Counted from the stretch's first letter, positions 25,198 to 33,715 are shown. The stretch: 64,000 nucleotides of DNA from Bradyrhizobium sp. SZCCT0153 (GCF_018129995.1 NZ_JAFCKS010000008.1:124001-188000); one strand, 5' to 3'. A program made the numbers and translations. Notes: generated by a model from the letters alone, not told the origin.

Positions 25198-26333
25198 GCC
25201 TCGTCTCCGCCGTTCTTTGCGGCTTCGTAGCGCGCCATGAAGGCCGGCGACATCGCGCGCAGGCGGGAGTCGTCGATGCGGCCGGAGCGGGTGATGTAGC
25301 TGTAGGCGAAGTCCATCAGGCCCTGCTGCATATGCTGGGCAAAGTGCTCGTACCAGAACGCGCTGGTGCGCGCGGCATTGACGAGCTTCTGCACCACCGG
25401 CTTGCGCGCCGCCTGGTAGCGATGCAGCGCGGTCGAAAGATGCGCGTCCGATTCGAGCGCCTTGACCAGCGCAATGGCGTCCTCGATCGCGAGCCGCGTG
25501 CCCGAGCCGATCGAGAAATGCGCCGAGTGCAGGGCGTCGCCGAGCAGCACCATGTTCTTGAACGACCAATGCTCGTTCCAGACCCACGGAAAGTTGCGCC
25601 AGAGCGATTTGTTGGAGACGAGACAATGGCCGCCGAGCGTGTCCGCGAACACCTCCTCGCAGACGCCCTTGGACTGCTCGACGTCCTTGTAGGCAAAACC
25701 ATAGGCCTGCCATGTCGCGTGGTCGCATTCGACCAGGAAGGTGCTCATGGTCGGCGAGTAGCGGTAGTGATGGGCGTTGAAAGCGCCGCGGTCGGTCTTG
25801 ACGAATGTCTGCGACAGCGTGTCAAAGCGCTTCGAGGTCCCGTACCAGACGAACTTGTTGGAGGAGTAGGACAGCGAGGTGCCGAAATCGCCCTCGAAGG
25901 CGCGGCGCACCAGCGAGTTCAATCCGTCCGCGGCGACGATCAGATCATGCCCGTTGAGCTGGTCGATCGTGTGGATCTGGGTGTCGAAGCGCGGGGTGAC
26001 GCCTGCATCGAGCGCGCGCTGCTGCAGGAACCTGAGCAGCTCGAGCCGCCCGATCGAGGAGAAGCCGACCCCGTCGATGGCGACGCTGTCGCCGCTCAGG
26101 TTCAGAGTGATGTTCTCCCAGCTCTCCATATGCGGCGCGATTGCGTCGACCGTCTCGGGGTCGTCGGCGCGCAAAAATTCCAGCGCCTGGTCGGAGAACA
26201 CGACGCCAAACCCCCAGGTCGCGTCGGCCGGGTTCTGTTCGAACAGGTCGACTTGATCCTCGGGGTGACGCTTCTTCCACAGATAGGCGAAGTAGAGCCC
26301 ACCGGGCCCCCCGCCAATCACGGCGATCCGCAA
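25194..26333 (-). CDS. FAD-dependent aryl-CoA monooxygenase (salicylyl-CoA 5-hydroxylase-like)
   Basis: A 379-residue class A flavin monooxygenase. The FAD loop is MRIAVIGGGPGGLYFAYLWK and the second flavin motif is MVLLGDALHSAHFSIGSGTR. The protein resembles the flavin domain of anthraniloyl-CoA monooxygenase and salicylyl-CoA 5-hydroxylase (LFEQNPADATWGFGVVFSDQ is typical). The old-yellow-enzyme reductase domain fused in some relatives is absent. Expected reaction: NAD(P)H/O2 hydroxylation of a ring carried as CoA thioester, giving gentisyl-CoA. The following ligase gene overlaps its stop. No thioesterase gene is in the cluster to release gentisate. Confidence 0.8.
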   Translation of the reverse strand: MRIAVIGGGPGGLYFAYLWKKRHPEDQVDLFEQNPADATWGFGVVFSDQALEFLRADDPETVDAIAPHMESWENITLNLSGDSVAIDGVGFSSIGRLELLRFLQQRALDAGVTPRFDTQIHTIDQLNGHDLIVAADGLNSLVRRAFEGDFGTSLSYSSNKFVWYGTSKRFDTLSQTFVKTDRGAFNAHHYRYSPTMSTFLVECDHATWQAYGFAYKDVEQSKGVCEEVFADTLGGHCLVSNKSLWRNFPWVWNEHWSFKNMVLLGDALHSAHFSIGSGTRLAIEDAIALVKALESDAHLSTALHRYQAARKPVVQKLVNAARTSAFWYEHFAQHMQQGLMDFAYSYITRSGRIDDSRLRAMSPAFMARYEAAKNGGDEA

Positions 26334-26348
26334 CGTCTGCCTCCCTAT

Positions 26349-26382
26349 TTGACAGTATACTTACTATCTAGGGGTAGACTAA
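26349..26382 (-). promoter_or_regulatory. monooxygenase-ligase promoter with copy of the gtdA operator motif
   Basis: The block 26349-26372 repeats the 24-bp gtdA-upstream block with two mismatches. On the minus strand the -10 TATACT (26354-26359) is preceded at 17 bp by a weaker -35 TTAGTC (26377-26382). The palindrome is less perfect here (CAGTATACTT). It lies 15 bp ahead of the monooxygenase start, so the transcript leader would be very short. Shared control with gtdA by the cluster's MarR protein is likely. Confidence 0.6.
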
Positions 26383-26489
26383 TGGGCTCCGGCTTCCCGC
26401 GCCAGCGGAATTATCAGCAAGGCAAGGCGCGCCGAAACTCGCTCCAAACACACGTTTGGCGCGTGTCCGAAACCATTACGTTCGGAGCA

Positions 26490-26514
26490 TAGCCAAACCG
26501 CAACGGCTTGGCTA
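26490..26514 (-). terminator. hairpin downstream of a small secreted-protein gene
   Basis: TAGCCAA (26490-26496) pairs with TTGGCTA (26508-26514), with an inner CCG/CGG pair, 9 bases beyond the stop at 26523 of the minus-strand small gene. No T-run follows on that strand, so it would be a weak intrinsic terminator or simply an end-stabilising stem. The rest of 26383-26489 shows no gene. Confidence 0.4.
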
Positions 26515-26522
26515 TCCGCGCA

Positions 26523-26738
26523 TCAGACGCAGCGCTTCACGTAGACCCCGTTCACCAGCACCCTGGTGCAGCGGACCACCGGAACCGGCTTGCGGACCAC
26601 CACGGCCGCGTTCGGCCCGGCGCAGCCGGCGCGATAGACGCCGCGGGCGCACACCACCGCGTTGGCATCGGTGGCCTCGATCGTCATGGTTGCCGCGAAG
26701 GCGAGGAGTGCGGAAGCGATAAGCAGCAATGAACGCAT
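26523..26738 (-). CDS. small secreted hypothetical protein
   Basis: A 71-residue protein. ATG 26738 follows AGGAGAACAAC. The signal peptide (MRSLLLIASALLAFAATMTI) is cleaved near DANA. The mature part is about 45 residues with three or four cysteines (VVCARGVYRAGCAG, VRCTRVLVNGVYVKRC). Small cysteine-bearing proteins of this sort are frequent in Bradyrhizobium, as I recall. Function unknown; probably periplasmic with disulfides. Confidence 0.65.
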   Translation of the reverse strand: MRSLLLIASALLAFAATMTIEATDANAVVCARGVYRAGCAGPNAAVVVRKPVPVVRCTRVLVNGVYVKRCV

Positions 26739-26874
26739 GTTGTTCTCCTGATCTTGTCGTGATCGAAATCGATTGTCGGCAAATTCCGCGATTGTCGTCG
26801 TAGGCGTGCGAAGCTCCTTCACGCACGCCACCAAGCGCTATCCGCGCTTCCGTGCGCGCAGTCGCGTGTCGATC

Positions 26875-27744
26875 CTATCGCGCCGCGAACGGCGCCAGCA
26901 CGTCCTTGCAGGCGGGCGACAGCGACGCGGCATTGCCGGCGATGCATTGCACGATGCGGCCGCCGCCGGGCGCGACGCCGGCGCACAGCGTGCGGATGTC
27001 GGCGCCGCAGGCCGAGCGGACGATGAACAGCTCTTCGCGCGGACGCAGCGGGCGCAGAACGATCACGGCTGGCGCGGCCGCCGGTGTTGCCGCCGCTGCA
27101 GGAGCTGCGCCCGCGGGCGCTGCCGTTGCTGCCGTTGCTGCCGCGCCGCCGCCGGCCGCGGCGCTCAGGGCCTTCCCACAGGCGGGAGAAACCTTTGCCT
27201 TGTTCTTCTCCAGGCATTCGAGCGCGGGCGCGCCGCCCGGCGGCACGCTGGCGCAGACCTTGGGATAGTCGGAGCGGCATGCGCTCTTGACCGCTGCAAC
27301 CTGCGCGCTGCTCGGCTGCTTGGCGGCCGCTGCGGCGGCCGGCTTGGTCGGGGGGGTCGATTCAGCCTTCGGCGCGGCAGGCGCCGACTCAGCCTTGGGT
27401 GCAGCTTCCGTCTTCGGTGCGGCTGGCGCCGCTTCGGTCTTTGCCGGTTCGGATTTGGCGGGAGCGGCTTCGGTCTTCGGAGCTGCAGCGGGTTCGACCG
27501 CGCGAACCGCGGTCTGGCATCCGGGTGACAGGCTGGACATGTTCTTCGCCAGACATTGATACGCTTCCACGCCACCGGGGGTAACGCTCGAGCAGTGCGC
27601 CATGAAGTCCGAGCGACATGCGGACCGGATCGCGCTCTTCTGCGCGTCGGTCGGCGCTTGCGCGAACGCGCCTGTTGCAGTTGCGAAGAGCGCTGCCGCG
27701 AGCAACGCCGTGCGCGTTGATGCGTGTTTCAACGTGTTGAACAT
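26875..27744 (-). CDS. secreted protein with three GLG1-like cysteine-rich repeats
   Basis: A 289-residue exported protein. After a signal peptide (LLAAALFATATGAFA) come three copies of a ~45-residue module with the pattern SAC-RSD-C-PGG-CL-N-LSP-C. They lie at about residues 37-81, 150-195 and 242-286. Examples are AHCSSVTPGGVEAYQCLAKN and KVCASVPPGGAPALECLEKN. This matches the cysteine-rich repeat named from eukaryotic Golgi protein GLG1 (PF00839 type). The modules are joined by Ala/Pro/Lys/Glu linkers with KTEAAP-like repeats and an Ala-rich stretch. Function in bacteria is unknown; binding or cell-envelope attachment is possible. Confidence 0.75.
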   Translation of the reverse strand: MFNTLKHASTRTALLAAALFATATGAFAQAPTDAQKSAIRSACRSDFMAHCSSVTPGGVEAYQCLAKNMSSLSPGCQTAVRAVEPAAAPKTEAAPAKSEPAKTEAAPAAPKTEAAPKAESAPAAPKAESTPPTKPAAAAAAKQPSSAQVAAVKSACRSDYPKVCASVPPGGAPALECLEKNKAKVSPACGKALSAAAGGGAAATAATAAPAGAAPAAAATPAAAPAVIVLRPLRPREELFIVRSACGADIRTLCAGVAPGGGRIVQCIAGNAASLSPACKDVLAPFAAR

Positions 27745-27899
27745 CTGAGTGAATTCCTGCCCTGCCGGTAACGACGACGTTTTTCAAATGTGATGCAAGC
27801 GCAATCGTCGCGAGTGATGCCTCGCGAGCGGTATCTTTGGCCGCTTTGGCCTCTACCGCAAGTAGATTATGCCTGCGCAAATGCGACGTAACTACGTCG

Positions 27900-28901
27900 T
27901 CAGAGCTTGACCATGCGCTTGCCGCGGTTCTCGCCGGCGAGCAATCCGATTAGCGCCTTCGGCGTGTTCTCGAGGCCGTCGATGATGTCCTCCTGCACCT
28001 TCAGCTTGCCGGATTTCACCCAGCCCTGGAGATCGGCGAGCGCGCGCTGGCTCTCCTTCATGTAGTCCATCACGATGAAGCCCTGCATGACCAGCCGCTT
28101 CACCACGATCAGGCCCGGCACGCCGCGCGGACCGTGCGCGGACGGTGCGCTGTCATATTGCGAGATCGCGCCGCAGCAGGCGATGCGGCCGTAATTGTTC
28201 ATCTGCGGCAGGCAGGCTTCCAGAATGTCGCCGCCGACATTGTCGAAATAGACGTCGATGCCCTTTGGCGCAGCCGCGCGCAGCGCCTTGAAGACAGCAC
28301 CATCTTTGTAATCGACGGCGGCATCGAAGCCGAGTTCGGAGGTCAGCCAGTTGCACTTGTCGGCGCCGCCGGCGATGCCGATCACGCGGCATCCCTGGAT
28401 CCTGGCGATCTGCCCGACGATCGAGCCGACCGAGCCCGCGGCTGCCGAGACCACGACCGTCTCGCCGTCGCGCGGCTTGCCGATTTCCAGCAGGCCGAAA
28501 TAGGCGGTGAGGCCGGCGATGCCGAACACGCTGAGCAGATGCGTCATCGGCTCGAGCTTCGGCATCTTGGTGAGATGCTTGGCCGGCACTGCGGCATATT
28601 CCTGCCAGCCGGTGTCGCCGAACACGATGTCGCCTGCTGAAAGGCCCGGCGCCTTCGAGCTGACCACTTCGGCGATGGCGCCGCCGGCCATCACGCTGTT
28701 GGCTTCGACCGCCGAGCGATAGGTCGCGCCGTGCATCCAGGCGCGGTTGGCCGCGTCGAGCGAGATGTAACGCACGTGCAGCAAGGCCTCGCCGTCCTTC
28801 GGCTCCGGCAGCGCGCCTTCGACCATCTTGAAGTGCTCGGGGCCGAGCTTGCCGCTGGGCTTTTCCACCAGAAGAATCTGGCGATTGACGCTGCCGCTCA
28901 T
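27900..28901 (-). CDS. zinc-independent NADP-dependent oxidoreductase (CurA/leukotriene-reductase type)
   Basis: A 333-residue medium-chain dehydrogenase/reductase without zinc ligands. AGAGGAAACGCC precedes the start. The nucleotide loop is VVVSAAAGSVGSIVGQIARI (AxxGxxG), followed by GCRVIGIAGGADKCNWL, a hallmark of the alkenal/one double-bond reductases. VYFDNVGGDILEACL and NNYGRIACCGAISQYD complete the signature. Expected activity is NADPH reduction of alpha,beta-unsaturated carbonyls, which helps remove reactive aldehydes or ketones. No operon partner is evident. Confidence 0.9.
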   Translation of the reverse strand: MSGSVNRQILLVEKPSGKLGPEHFKMVEGALPEPKDGEALLHVRYISLDAANRAWMHGATYRSAVEANSVMAGGAIAEVVSSKAPGLSAGDIVFGDTGWQEYAAVPAKHLTKMPKLEPMTHLLSVFGIAGLTAYFGLLEIGKPRDGETVVVSAAAGSVGSIVGQIARIQGCRVIGIAGGADKCNWLTSELGFDAAVDYKDGAVFKALRAAAPKGIDVYFDNVGGDILEACLPQMNNYGRIACCGAISQYDSAPSAHGPRGVPGLIVVKRLVMQGFIVMDYMKESQRALADLQGWVKSGKLKVQEDIIDGLENTPKALIGLLAGENRGKRMVKL

Positions 28902-29110
28902 GGCGTTTCCTCTTCGCTTGGTTGACGATTATTGATGCAGCAGCCGCAAAGAAAACGTGCAGGCCGCATTCGTTGTGCGCTGCATGAAGGCTAGATCGCG
29001 GCCGCCAGCTTCGCAACGGGAACATCCGCCCTGGCGCCTGCACGCCAAGCGTGTTGCGTCATCGTCATATCTGCGACATCATGAAGCGGCCGGTGTAGCG
29101 GGGGTCGTCT

Positions 29111-30406
29111 ATGTCGAACAGGTTTACGCAATACATCTTGGTGGCGATGGTGCTGGGCATCATCATGGGCGCGGCGATCTACAATTTCCTGCCCGACACG
29201 CGGGGCGACTGGGCCTCGTCCATCAATCTGATTGCGGTGATTTTCCTGCGCCTGATCAAGATGATCATCGCGCCTTTGGTGTTTGCGACCCTGGTCGGCG
29301 GCATCGCTCATATGGGCTCGGGCTCCAAGCTCGGACGCATCTTCGCCAAGACCATGGGCTGGTTCGTCAGTGCTTCCTTCGTCTCGCTGATGCTCGGCCT
29401 CGTGATGGTCAATCTGCTCCAGCCCGGCGCGAACTTCCCCGGCACGCTGCCTGACAAGGCGCAGTCGACCGGCCTGCCGGTGTCCGCCTTCTCGATCGAG
29501 AAATTCCTCACCCATCTGATCCCGACCTCGATCGCGGACGCGATGGCGCAGAACGAGATCCTGCAGATCGTGATCTTCGCCGTGTTCTTCTCGGTGGCGA
29601 TGGGCTCGATGCCCGAGCGCTCCAAGCCGATCCTGGCGCTGATCGACGATATCGGCCACATCATGCTCAAGGTGACCGGCTATGTGATGCTGTTCGCGCC
29701 GTTCGCGGTCTGGGCCGCCATCACCGCGACCGTCGCCAAGAACGGCCTGCTGGTGCTCTGGAAGCTCATCGTCTTCATGGGCGGCTTCTATCTCTCGCTG
29801 ATGATCCTGTGGGGCATTCTGGTTGTCGTGGGCTTCATCGTGATCGGGCCGCGCTACAGTCATCTGTTGAAGCTGATCCGCGAGCCGCTGATGATCGCGT
29901 TCTCGACCGCGAGCTCGGAAGCGGCCTATCCAAAGACGCTGGAGGGCCTCAACCGCTTCGGCGCCTCGTCGCGGATCTCGAGCTTCGTGCTGCCGCTCGG
30001 CTATTCCTTCAACCTCGACGGCACGATGATGTACTGCACCTTCGCGAGCGTCTTCATCGCGCAGAGCTATCACATCGACATGCCGCTCGGCACGCAGCTC
30101 GCGATGCTGGCAACGCTGATGATCACCTCGAAGGGCGTCGCCGGCGTGCCGCGCGCCTCCCTCGTGGTGATCGCCTCGACGCTGTCGCAGTTCGGCATCC
30201 CCGAGGCGGGCCTGCTCATGATCATGGGCATCGACACCTTCCTCGACATGGGCCGCAGCGCCACCAACGTGATCGGCAACACGCTCGCGACCTCGGTCGT
30301 TGCGAAATGGGAAGGCGAGCTCGGGCCGGAGCATGCGATGGGCCCCGGCGACGCCGTGCCCGAAGACATGGTTCCTGGCGAAGTACCCGCGATGGCCGGC
30401 CATTGA
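29111..30406 (+). CDS. dctA: dicarboxylate/amino acid:cation symporter (DctA type)
   Basis: A 431-residue membrane carrier of the glutamate/C4-dicarboxylate symporter family. The two re-entrant hairpins and TM7 motif are recognisable: IAFSTASSEAAYPKTLEGL (HP1), GYSFNLDGTMMYCTFASVF (TM7), then TSKGVAGVPRASLVVIAST (HP2) and the TM8 segment DMGRSATNVIGNTLATSVV. It imports succinate, malate or acidic amino acids with cations. In rhizobia DctA feeds nodule bacteria, but paralogues are common and no DctBD pair is nearby. No clear sigma-54 site was found upstream. Confidence 0.88.
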   Translation: MSNRFTQYILVAMVLGIIMGAAIYNFLPDTRGDWASSINLIAVIFLRLIKMIIAPLVFATLVGGIAHMGSGSKLGRIFAKTMGWFVSASFVSLMLGLVMVNLLQPGANFPGTLPDKAQSTGLPVSAFSIEKFLTHLIPTSIADAMAQNEILQIVIFAVFFSVAMGSMPERSKPILALIDDIGHIMLKVTGYVMLFAPFAVWAAITATVAKNGLLVLWKLIVFMGGFYLSLMILWGILVVVGFIVIGPRYSHLLKLIREPLMIAFSTASSEAAYPKTLEGLNRFGASSRISSFVLPLGYSFNLDGTMMYCTFASVFIAQSYHIDMPLGTQLAMLATLMITSKGVAGVPRASLVVIASTLSQFGIPEAGLLMIMGIDTFLDMGRSATNVIGNTLATSVVAKWEGELGPEHAMGPGDAVPEDMVPGEVPAMAGH

Positions 30407-30418
30407 AGGGAAATCGAC

Positions 30419-31339
30419 ATGCGCCTTTCAACGGCGATTTCGGGCGGCCTGTTGCTGGCAGCGTGCCTGCTGGCAACAGGTGCCTCCGGCCAGACCGGCG
30501 GCAGCGAAGGGCTTAGCCCGACGCTGCTGGCCATCAAGAACGCGCATACCGTGCGGCTCGGCTATCGCGAGAGCTCGCCGCCGTTCTCGTTCCTCGACCA
30601 GGCCAATCGCGCGATCGGCTACAGCCTCGAGCTCTGCGAGGCCATCGTCGAGGAGATCGGTGTCGAGGTCGACGATCCCAACTTGAAGATCGACTACGTC
30701 AAGGTCACCTCGGACGACCGCATCGACGCCGTGCTCCAGAACAAGATCGACCTGGAATGCGGCTCGACCACGGCCAATGCCGAGCGCGCCAGGCGGGTGG
30801 CATTTTCGCCGCTGATGTTTGTCGCCGGCACCAAGCTGATGGTGCCGAAGGCGTCGAGCGTCCAGTCGCTGACCGATCTGAAGGGCAAGACCATCGTGGT
30901 GACGAAGGGCACCACAAACGAGCAGGCGATCCAGGCGGCCGACAAGAAGTTTTCGCTGGGGCTGAACATCGCTGTTGGCGCCGACCACGAGCAGTCGTTC
31001 CAGATGCTCGCCGACGGCAAGGCCGATGCGTTCGCGACCGACGACATCCTGCTCTTCGGTCTGATCGTGCGCCACAAGGCCCAGGACAAGTTCCGCGTCA
31101 CCGGCGATTACCTGTCCTACGATCCCTACGGCATCATGTTCCGCAAGGGCGAGCCGCAACTGTCGGCCGTGGTCGAGCGAACCTTCCGCAGGCTAGGCTC
31201 CAACCACGACCTCGTCCCGCTCTACAACAAATGGTTCACCGCAAGGCTTCCCACCGGCGAACGGATGAACGTGCCGATCTCGCTGCAGCTCGAGGAAGCC
31301 TTCAAGGCGATGGACGATTCGGCGAGCGCGAATAATTAG
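30419..31339 (+). CDS. amino-acid ABC transporter substrate-binding protein (GltI-like)
   Basis: A 306-residue family-3 binding protein. AAGGGAAATCGAC precedes the start, 12 bp after dctA, so the two are probably cotranscribed. A signal with a possible lipobox (LLAAC) is followed by the SBP_bac_3 pattern: VRLGYRESSPPFSFLDQANR, IDLECGSTTANAERARRVAF, LTDLKGKTIVVTKGTTNEQ. It resembles glutamate/aspartate receptors. No permease or ATPase genes follow, so it must use a transporter encoded elsewhere or support DctA indirectly. Confidence 0.85.
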   Translation: MRLSTAISGGLLLAACLLATGASGQTGGSEGLSPTLLAIKNAHTVRLGYRESSPPFSFLDQANRAIGYSLELCEAIVEEIGVEVDDPNLKIDYVKVTSDDRIDAVLQNKIDLECGSTTANAERARRVAFSPLMFVAGTKLMVPKASSVQSLTDLKGKTIVVTKGTTNEQAIQAADKKFSLGLNIAVGADHEQSFQMLADGKADAFATDDILLFGLIVRHKAQDKFRVTGDYLSYDPYGIMFRKGEPQLSAVVERTFRRLGSNHDLVPLYNKWFTARLPTGERMNVPISLQLEEAFKAMDDSASANN

Positions 31340-31348
31340 TGCTTTCTT

Positions 31349-31412
31349 CCTTCTCCCCTGCCGTCTTCAGCTCCAAAAGCCAATAGCGCAACAGGCCCCT
31401 TGTGGGAGAAGG
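31349..31412. repeat. inverted repeat between convergent genes (CCTTCTCCC / GGGAGAAGG)
   Basis: Perfect 9-bp arms at 31349-31357 and 31404-31412 flank 46 bp in the gap between genes ending at 31339 and 31441. The right arm and its neighbour (TTGTGGGAGAAGGTGGCGCG) look like a dispersed rhizobial intergenic element that I remember. A terminator role for both genes is possible. Confidence 0.6.
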
Positions 31413-31440
31413 TGGCGCGTATTTCGCGGCAAGAATTCAA

Positions 31441-32244
31441 TCAACGTGCTTCGCCAAACACCCGATCCAGCGCCGCATCGTACGTCTTCTGAACCAGCTC
31501 CGGATGCAGCTTCGCCAGCGCTTCCATCATCACGCCGGAGTTGATTTCCAGCACCTGCCAGGCGCCATCCACGCGCACCACGTCGATCGACGCGAAGGCA
31601 ATGCCGATGGCGCGCGCGGCATCGACCGCGAGCTTGACGCAGGCCGTGTGAACCTCGCCGTCCTCCATGAGTACCGGCTTTGCGCCGGCATCGAGATTGT
31701 GCCGCCAATCCGAGCCACGCTGCTTGCTGTAGACGACGAGGGGCTCATCATCGAGCAGCACCACACGGACCTCGCTCTCGATCGCGACATAGGGCGAGAT
31801 CACGAGCCCTGCGTTCATCGAAAAGACCTCGCCGACCGCGTGGTCGAGCTCCACCTCCGTCGTCAACTTGAAGACGGATCGTCCCGACGTCCCCTCGTTC
31901 GGCTTGACGACCACGCCTTTCGGATTGTCGTGAAGCAGCACCAGCATTGCCTCTCGCCAGGCGGCACCAACAACATTCCGGCCCAGCTTCGGATTCAGGA
32001 AGAGGAGATGCGGAATGCAGGGCACGCCCTCGAGCGCCAGCACCTCGGCGGTGGCCGATTTGTCGTTGGCGAGGCGGTGCGCGATGGCGCTGTTGAGGCC
32101 GATGTCATAGCCGAAGGCGAAATGGCGCGTTTCGCCCCGGCGCATCGCGAGCAGCCAGCCATCGGCGCGGACATCGAGCCTGATGCCGTGGTTCGCGCAA
32201 TAGCGCCTGATCGCCTGGACGAAGATCCGATCTCCGCTCGCCAT
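31441..32244 (-). CDS. ATP-grasp domain protein (RimK/YheC-like)
   Basis: A 267-residue protein with an ATP-grasp fold. The N-terminal domain includes GETRHFAFGYDIGLNSAIAH. The phosphate-binding strand-loop is KGVVVKPNEGTSGRSVFKL. Metal-binding residues appear in FASIDVVRVDGAWQVLEINS followed by GVMMEALAK. ATP-grasp enzymes ligate a carboxylate to an amine or thiol through an acyl-phosphate. The likely product is an amide or short peptide, but neither substrate is known. It stands alone, and its start lacks a strong ribosome site. Confidence 0.75.
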   Translation of the reverse strand: MASGDRIFVQAIRRYCANHGIRLDVRADGWLLAMRRGETRHFAFGYDIGLNSAIAHRLANDKSATAEVLALEGVPCIPHLLFLNPKLGRNVVGAAWREAMLVLLHDNPKGVVVKPNEGTSGRSVFKLTTEVELDHAVGEVFSMNAGLVISPYVAIESEVRVVLLDDEPLVVYSKQRGSDWRHNLDAGAKPVLMEDGEVHTACVKLAVDAARAIGIAFASIDVVRVDGAWQVLEINSGVMMEALAKLHPELVQKTYDAALDRVFGEAR

Positions 32245-32630
32245 GTGTCTTTGTCGCCAGTTCCAGATGCTCTGGCGCTAAAAGCCGCAAAAATGCGGGA
32301 AACGGCGCCAAACCGGGGTGGAAATCAGAGCTATTCTTGATGAAATTCTCGCGAGCGCCACGGAAATTAAGTGCTGTATTCGAGCCCCGGCGGGAAAAGA
32401 AATTGCCCTCCGCATGCGCCAGACAGCAGATCCATTAATGATGTGACCATTTCCGCCGCAAATGCCGGTTTGACCGGCATCAATTGCATCCGGAACGAGG
32501 TTGATTATTGGTCTCAATGGCGTAGATCACACAGGCGAAATCCTCCGCCATGGCAATGGTGTCCGCCCCGTTTCAGGGGCCGGGCAACGCTTTTGCCCTA
32601 AAACCGCAATTATTCGGAATATCGAAAATC
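32245..32630. other. 386-bp intergenic region with small inverted repeats
   Basis: This gap separates the divergent ATP-grasp gene and fpr. It contains a perfect 7-bp-arm hairpin, ATGCCGG/CCGGCAT (32462-32480, loop TTTGA), and a weaker CCCC/GGGG stem near 32565-32580. No convincing ORF, tRNA or riboswitch pattern was seen. The frame of fpr is open upstream to 32550, but that extension does not look like coding sequence of the family. The hairpins could be regulator sites for fpr. Confidence 0.5.
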
Positions 32631-33404
32631 ATGAGCGCGTTTTACCGAGAGAAGGTTCTTTCCGTCCAGCACTGGACCGACACGCTGTTCAGCTTCCGCG
32701 CCACGCGCGATACCGGCTTCCGCTTCCAGAACGGCCAGTTCGCGATGATCGGCCTCGAGATCGACGGCCGTCCGCTGCTGCGCGCTTACAGCATGGCGAG
32801 CGCCAATCACGAGGAAGAGCTCGAGTTCTTCTCGATCAAGGTTCAGGACGGTCCGCTGACCTCGCGTCTGCAGAGGATCAAGGAAGGCGACACCATCCTG
32901 GTCGGCCGCAAGGCGACCGGCACGCTGATCACCGACAACCTCATTCCCGGCAAGCGGCTGATGCTGCTCTCGACCGGCACGGGCCTCGCGCCGTTCGCCA
33001 GCCTGATCAAGGACCCCGAAGTCTACGACCAGTTCGAGTCCATCGTGCTGGTGCACGGCTGCCGCCAGGTCTCCGAGCTCGCCTATGGCGAGAAGCTCGT
33101 CGCTTCCTTGCGCGAGGACGAGCTGTTCGGGGAGCTGCTTGCGGACAAGCTCGTCTATTACCCGACCGTGACCCGCGAGCCGTTCAGGAATCGCGGCCGC
33201 ATCACCGACCTGATCAACTCCGAGCAGATATTCAACGACATCGGACAGGGCCCGCTCGACATCGCAACCGACCGCATCATGATGTGCGGCAGCCCGGCGA
33301 TGCTGGAAGAGCTGAAGGTGATGTTCGAGGGCCGCGACTTCGTCGAGGGAAGCGGCAACAAGCCCGGCCATTTCGTGATCGAGAAGGCGTTCGTCGAGCG
33401 GTAG
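32631..33404 (+). CDS. fpr: ferredoxin-NADP reductase
   Basis: A 257-residue bacterial-type Fpr that moves electrons between NADPH and ferredoxin or flavodoxin. ATG 32631 (MSAFYREKVLSVQHWTDTLF) matches the usual start and length of the family; an ATG at 32550 would add 27 unlikely residues. FAD-binding RAYSMASANHEEELEFFS and the NADP loop LLSTGTGLAPFASLI are intact. The short C-terminal tail FVIEKAFVER is of the subclass that ends past the flavin-stacking aromatic residue. The next gene, an FMN glutamate-synthase-like protein, could be an electron partner. Confidence 0.92.
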   Translation: MSAFYREKVLSVQHWTDTLFSFRATRDTGFRFQNGQFAMIGLEIDGRPLLRAYSMASANHEEELEFFSIKVQDGPLTSRLQRIKEGDTILVGRKATGTLITDNLIPGKRLMLLSTGTGLAPFASLIKDPEVYDQFESIVLVHGCRQVSELAYGEKLVASLREDELFGELLADKLVYYPTVTREPFRNRGRITDLINSEQIFNDIGQGPLDIATDRIMMCGSPAMLEELKVMFEGRDFVEGSGNKPGHFVIEKAFVER

Positions 33405-33415
33405 GCCCTCTCGGT

Positions 33416-33441
33416 GTCGTCCCGGTTTTCGCCAGGACGAC
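33416..33441. terminator. hairpin downstream of fpr
   Basis: GTCGTCC (33416-33422) and GGACGAC (33435-33441) are perfect 7-bp arms, 11 bp after the fpr stop. No T-run follows. It resembles the CGTCCCGGCGAAGGCCGGGACG-like palindromes found elsewhere in this window (35731-35850), so it may be a degenerate copy used as a terminator. Confidence 0.45.
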
Positions 33442-33715
33442 GGCTGTGGGTAAAGCGCCCTGACCGGTTAATGCCACGTCATCCTCAACCATTTCATATT
33501 GCACCGCAGCAGCCCGCCCATCGGGCTGATTGATTTGTCTTGGCCGAATTCGCTAGCCTGAAACAAGGGCCGCGTCATATCCGTATGACAGGCGCGGGCG
33601 TATCGTGCCGCCTCATGCTGGCGAGAGGATGGGAATCGTGGCCGACGACAACAAGACGCAGGAATCTCCGATAGCCGCAGCGCCCAAACGGCTGCCGCTG
33701 GCGGAAGAGGGGATC

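Noticed and set aside
28902..29110. Sigma-54 promoter for the DctA-type symporter
   Set aside because: A GG-N10-GC pattern was looked for and no acceptable match was found in the 209-bp upstream region.
32462..32480. ATGCCGG/CCGGCAT hairpin as a riboswitch element
   Set aside because: A single 7-bp stem with no conserved core around it. It may be a protein site, but a riboswitch cannot be supported.
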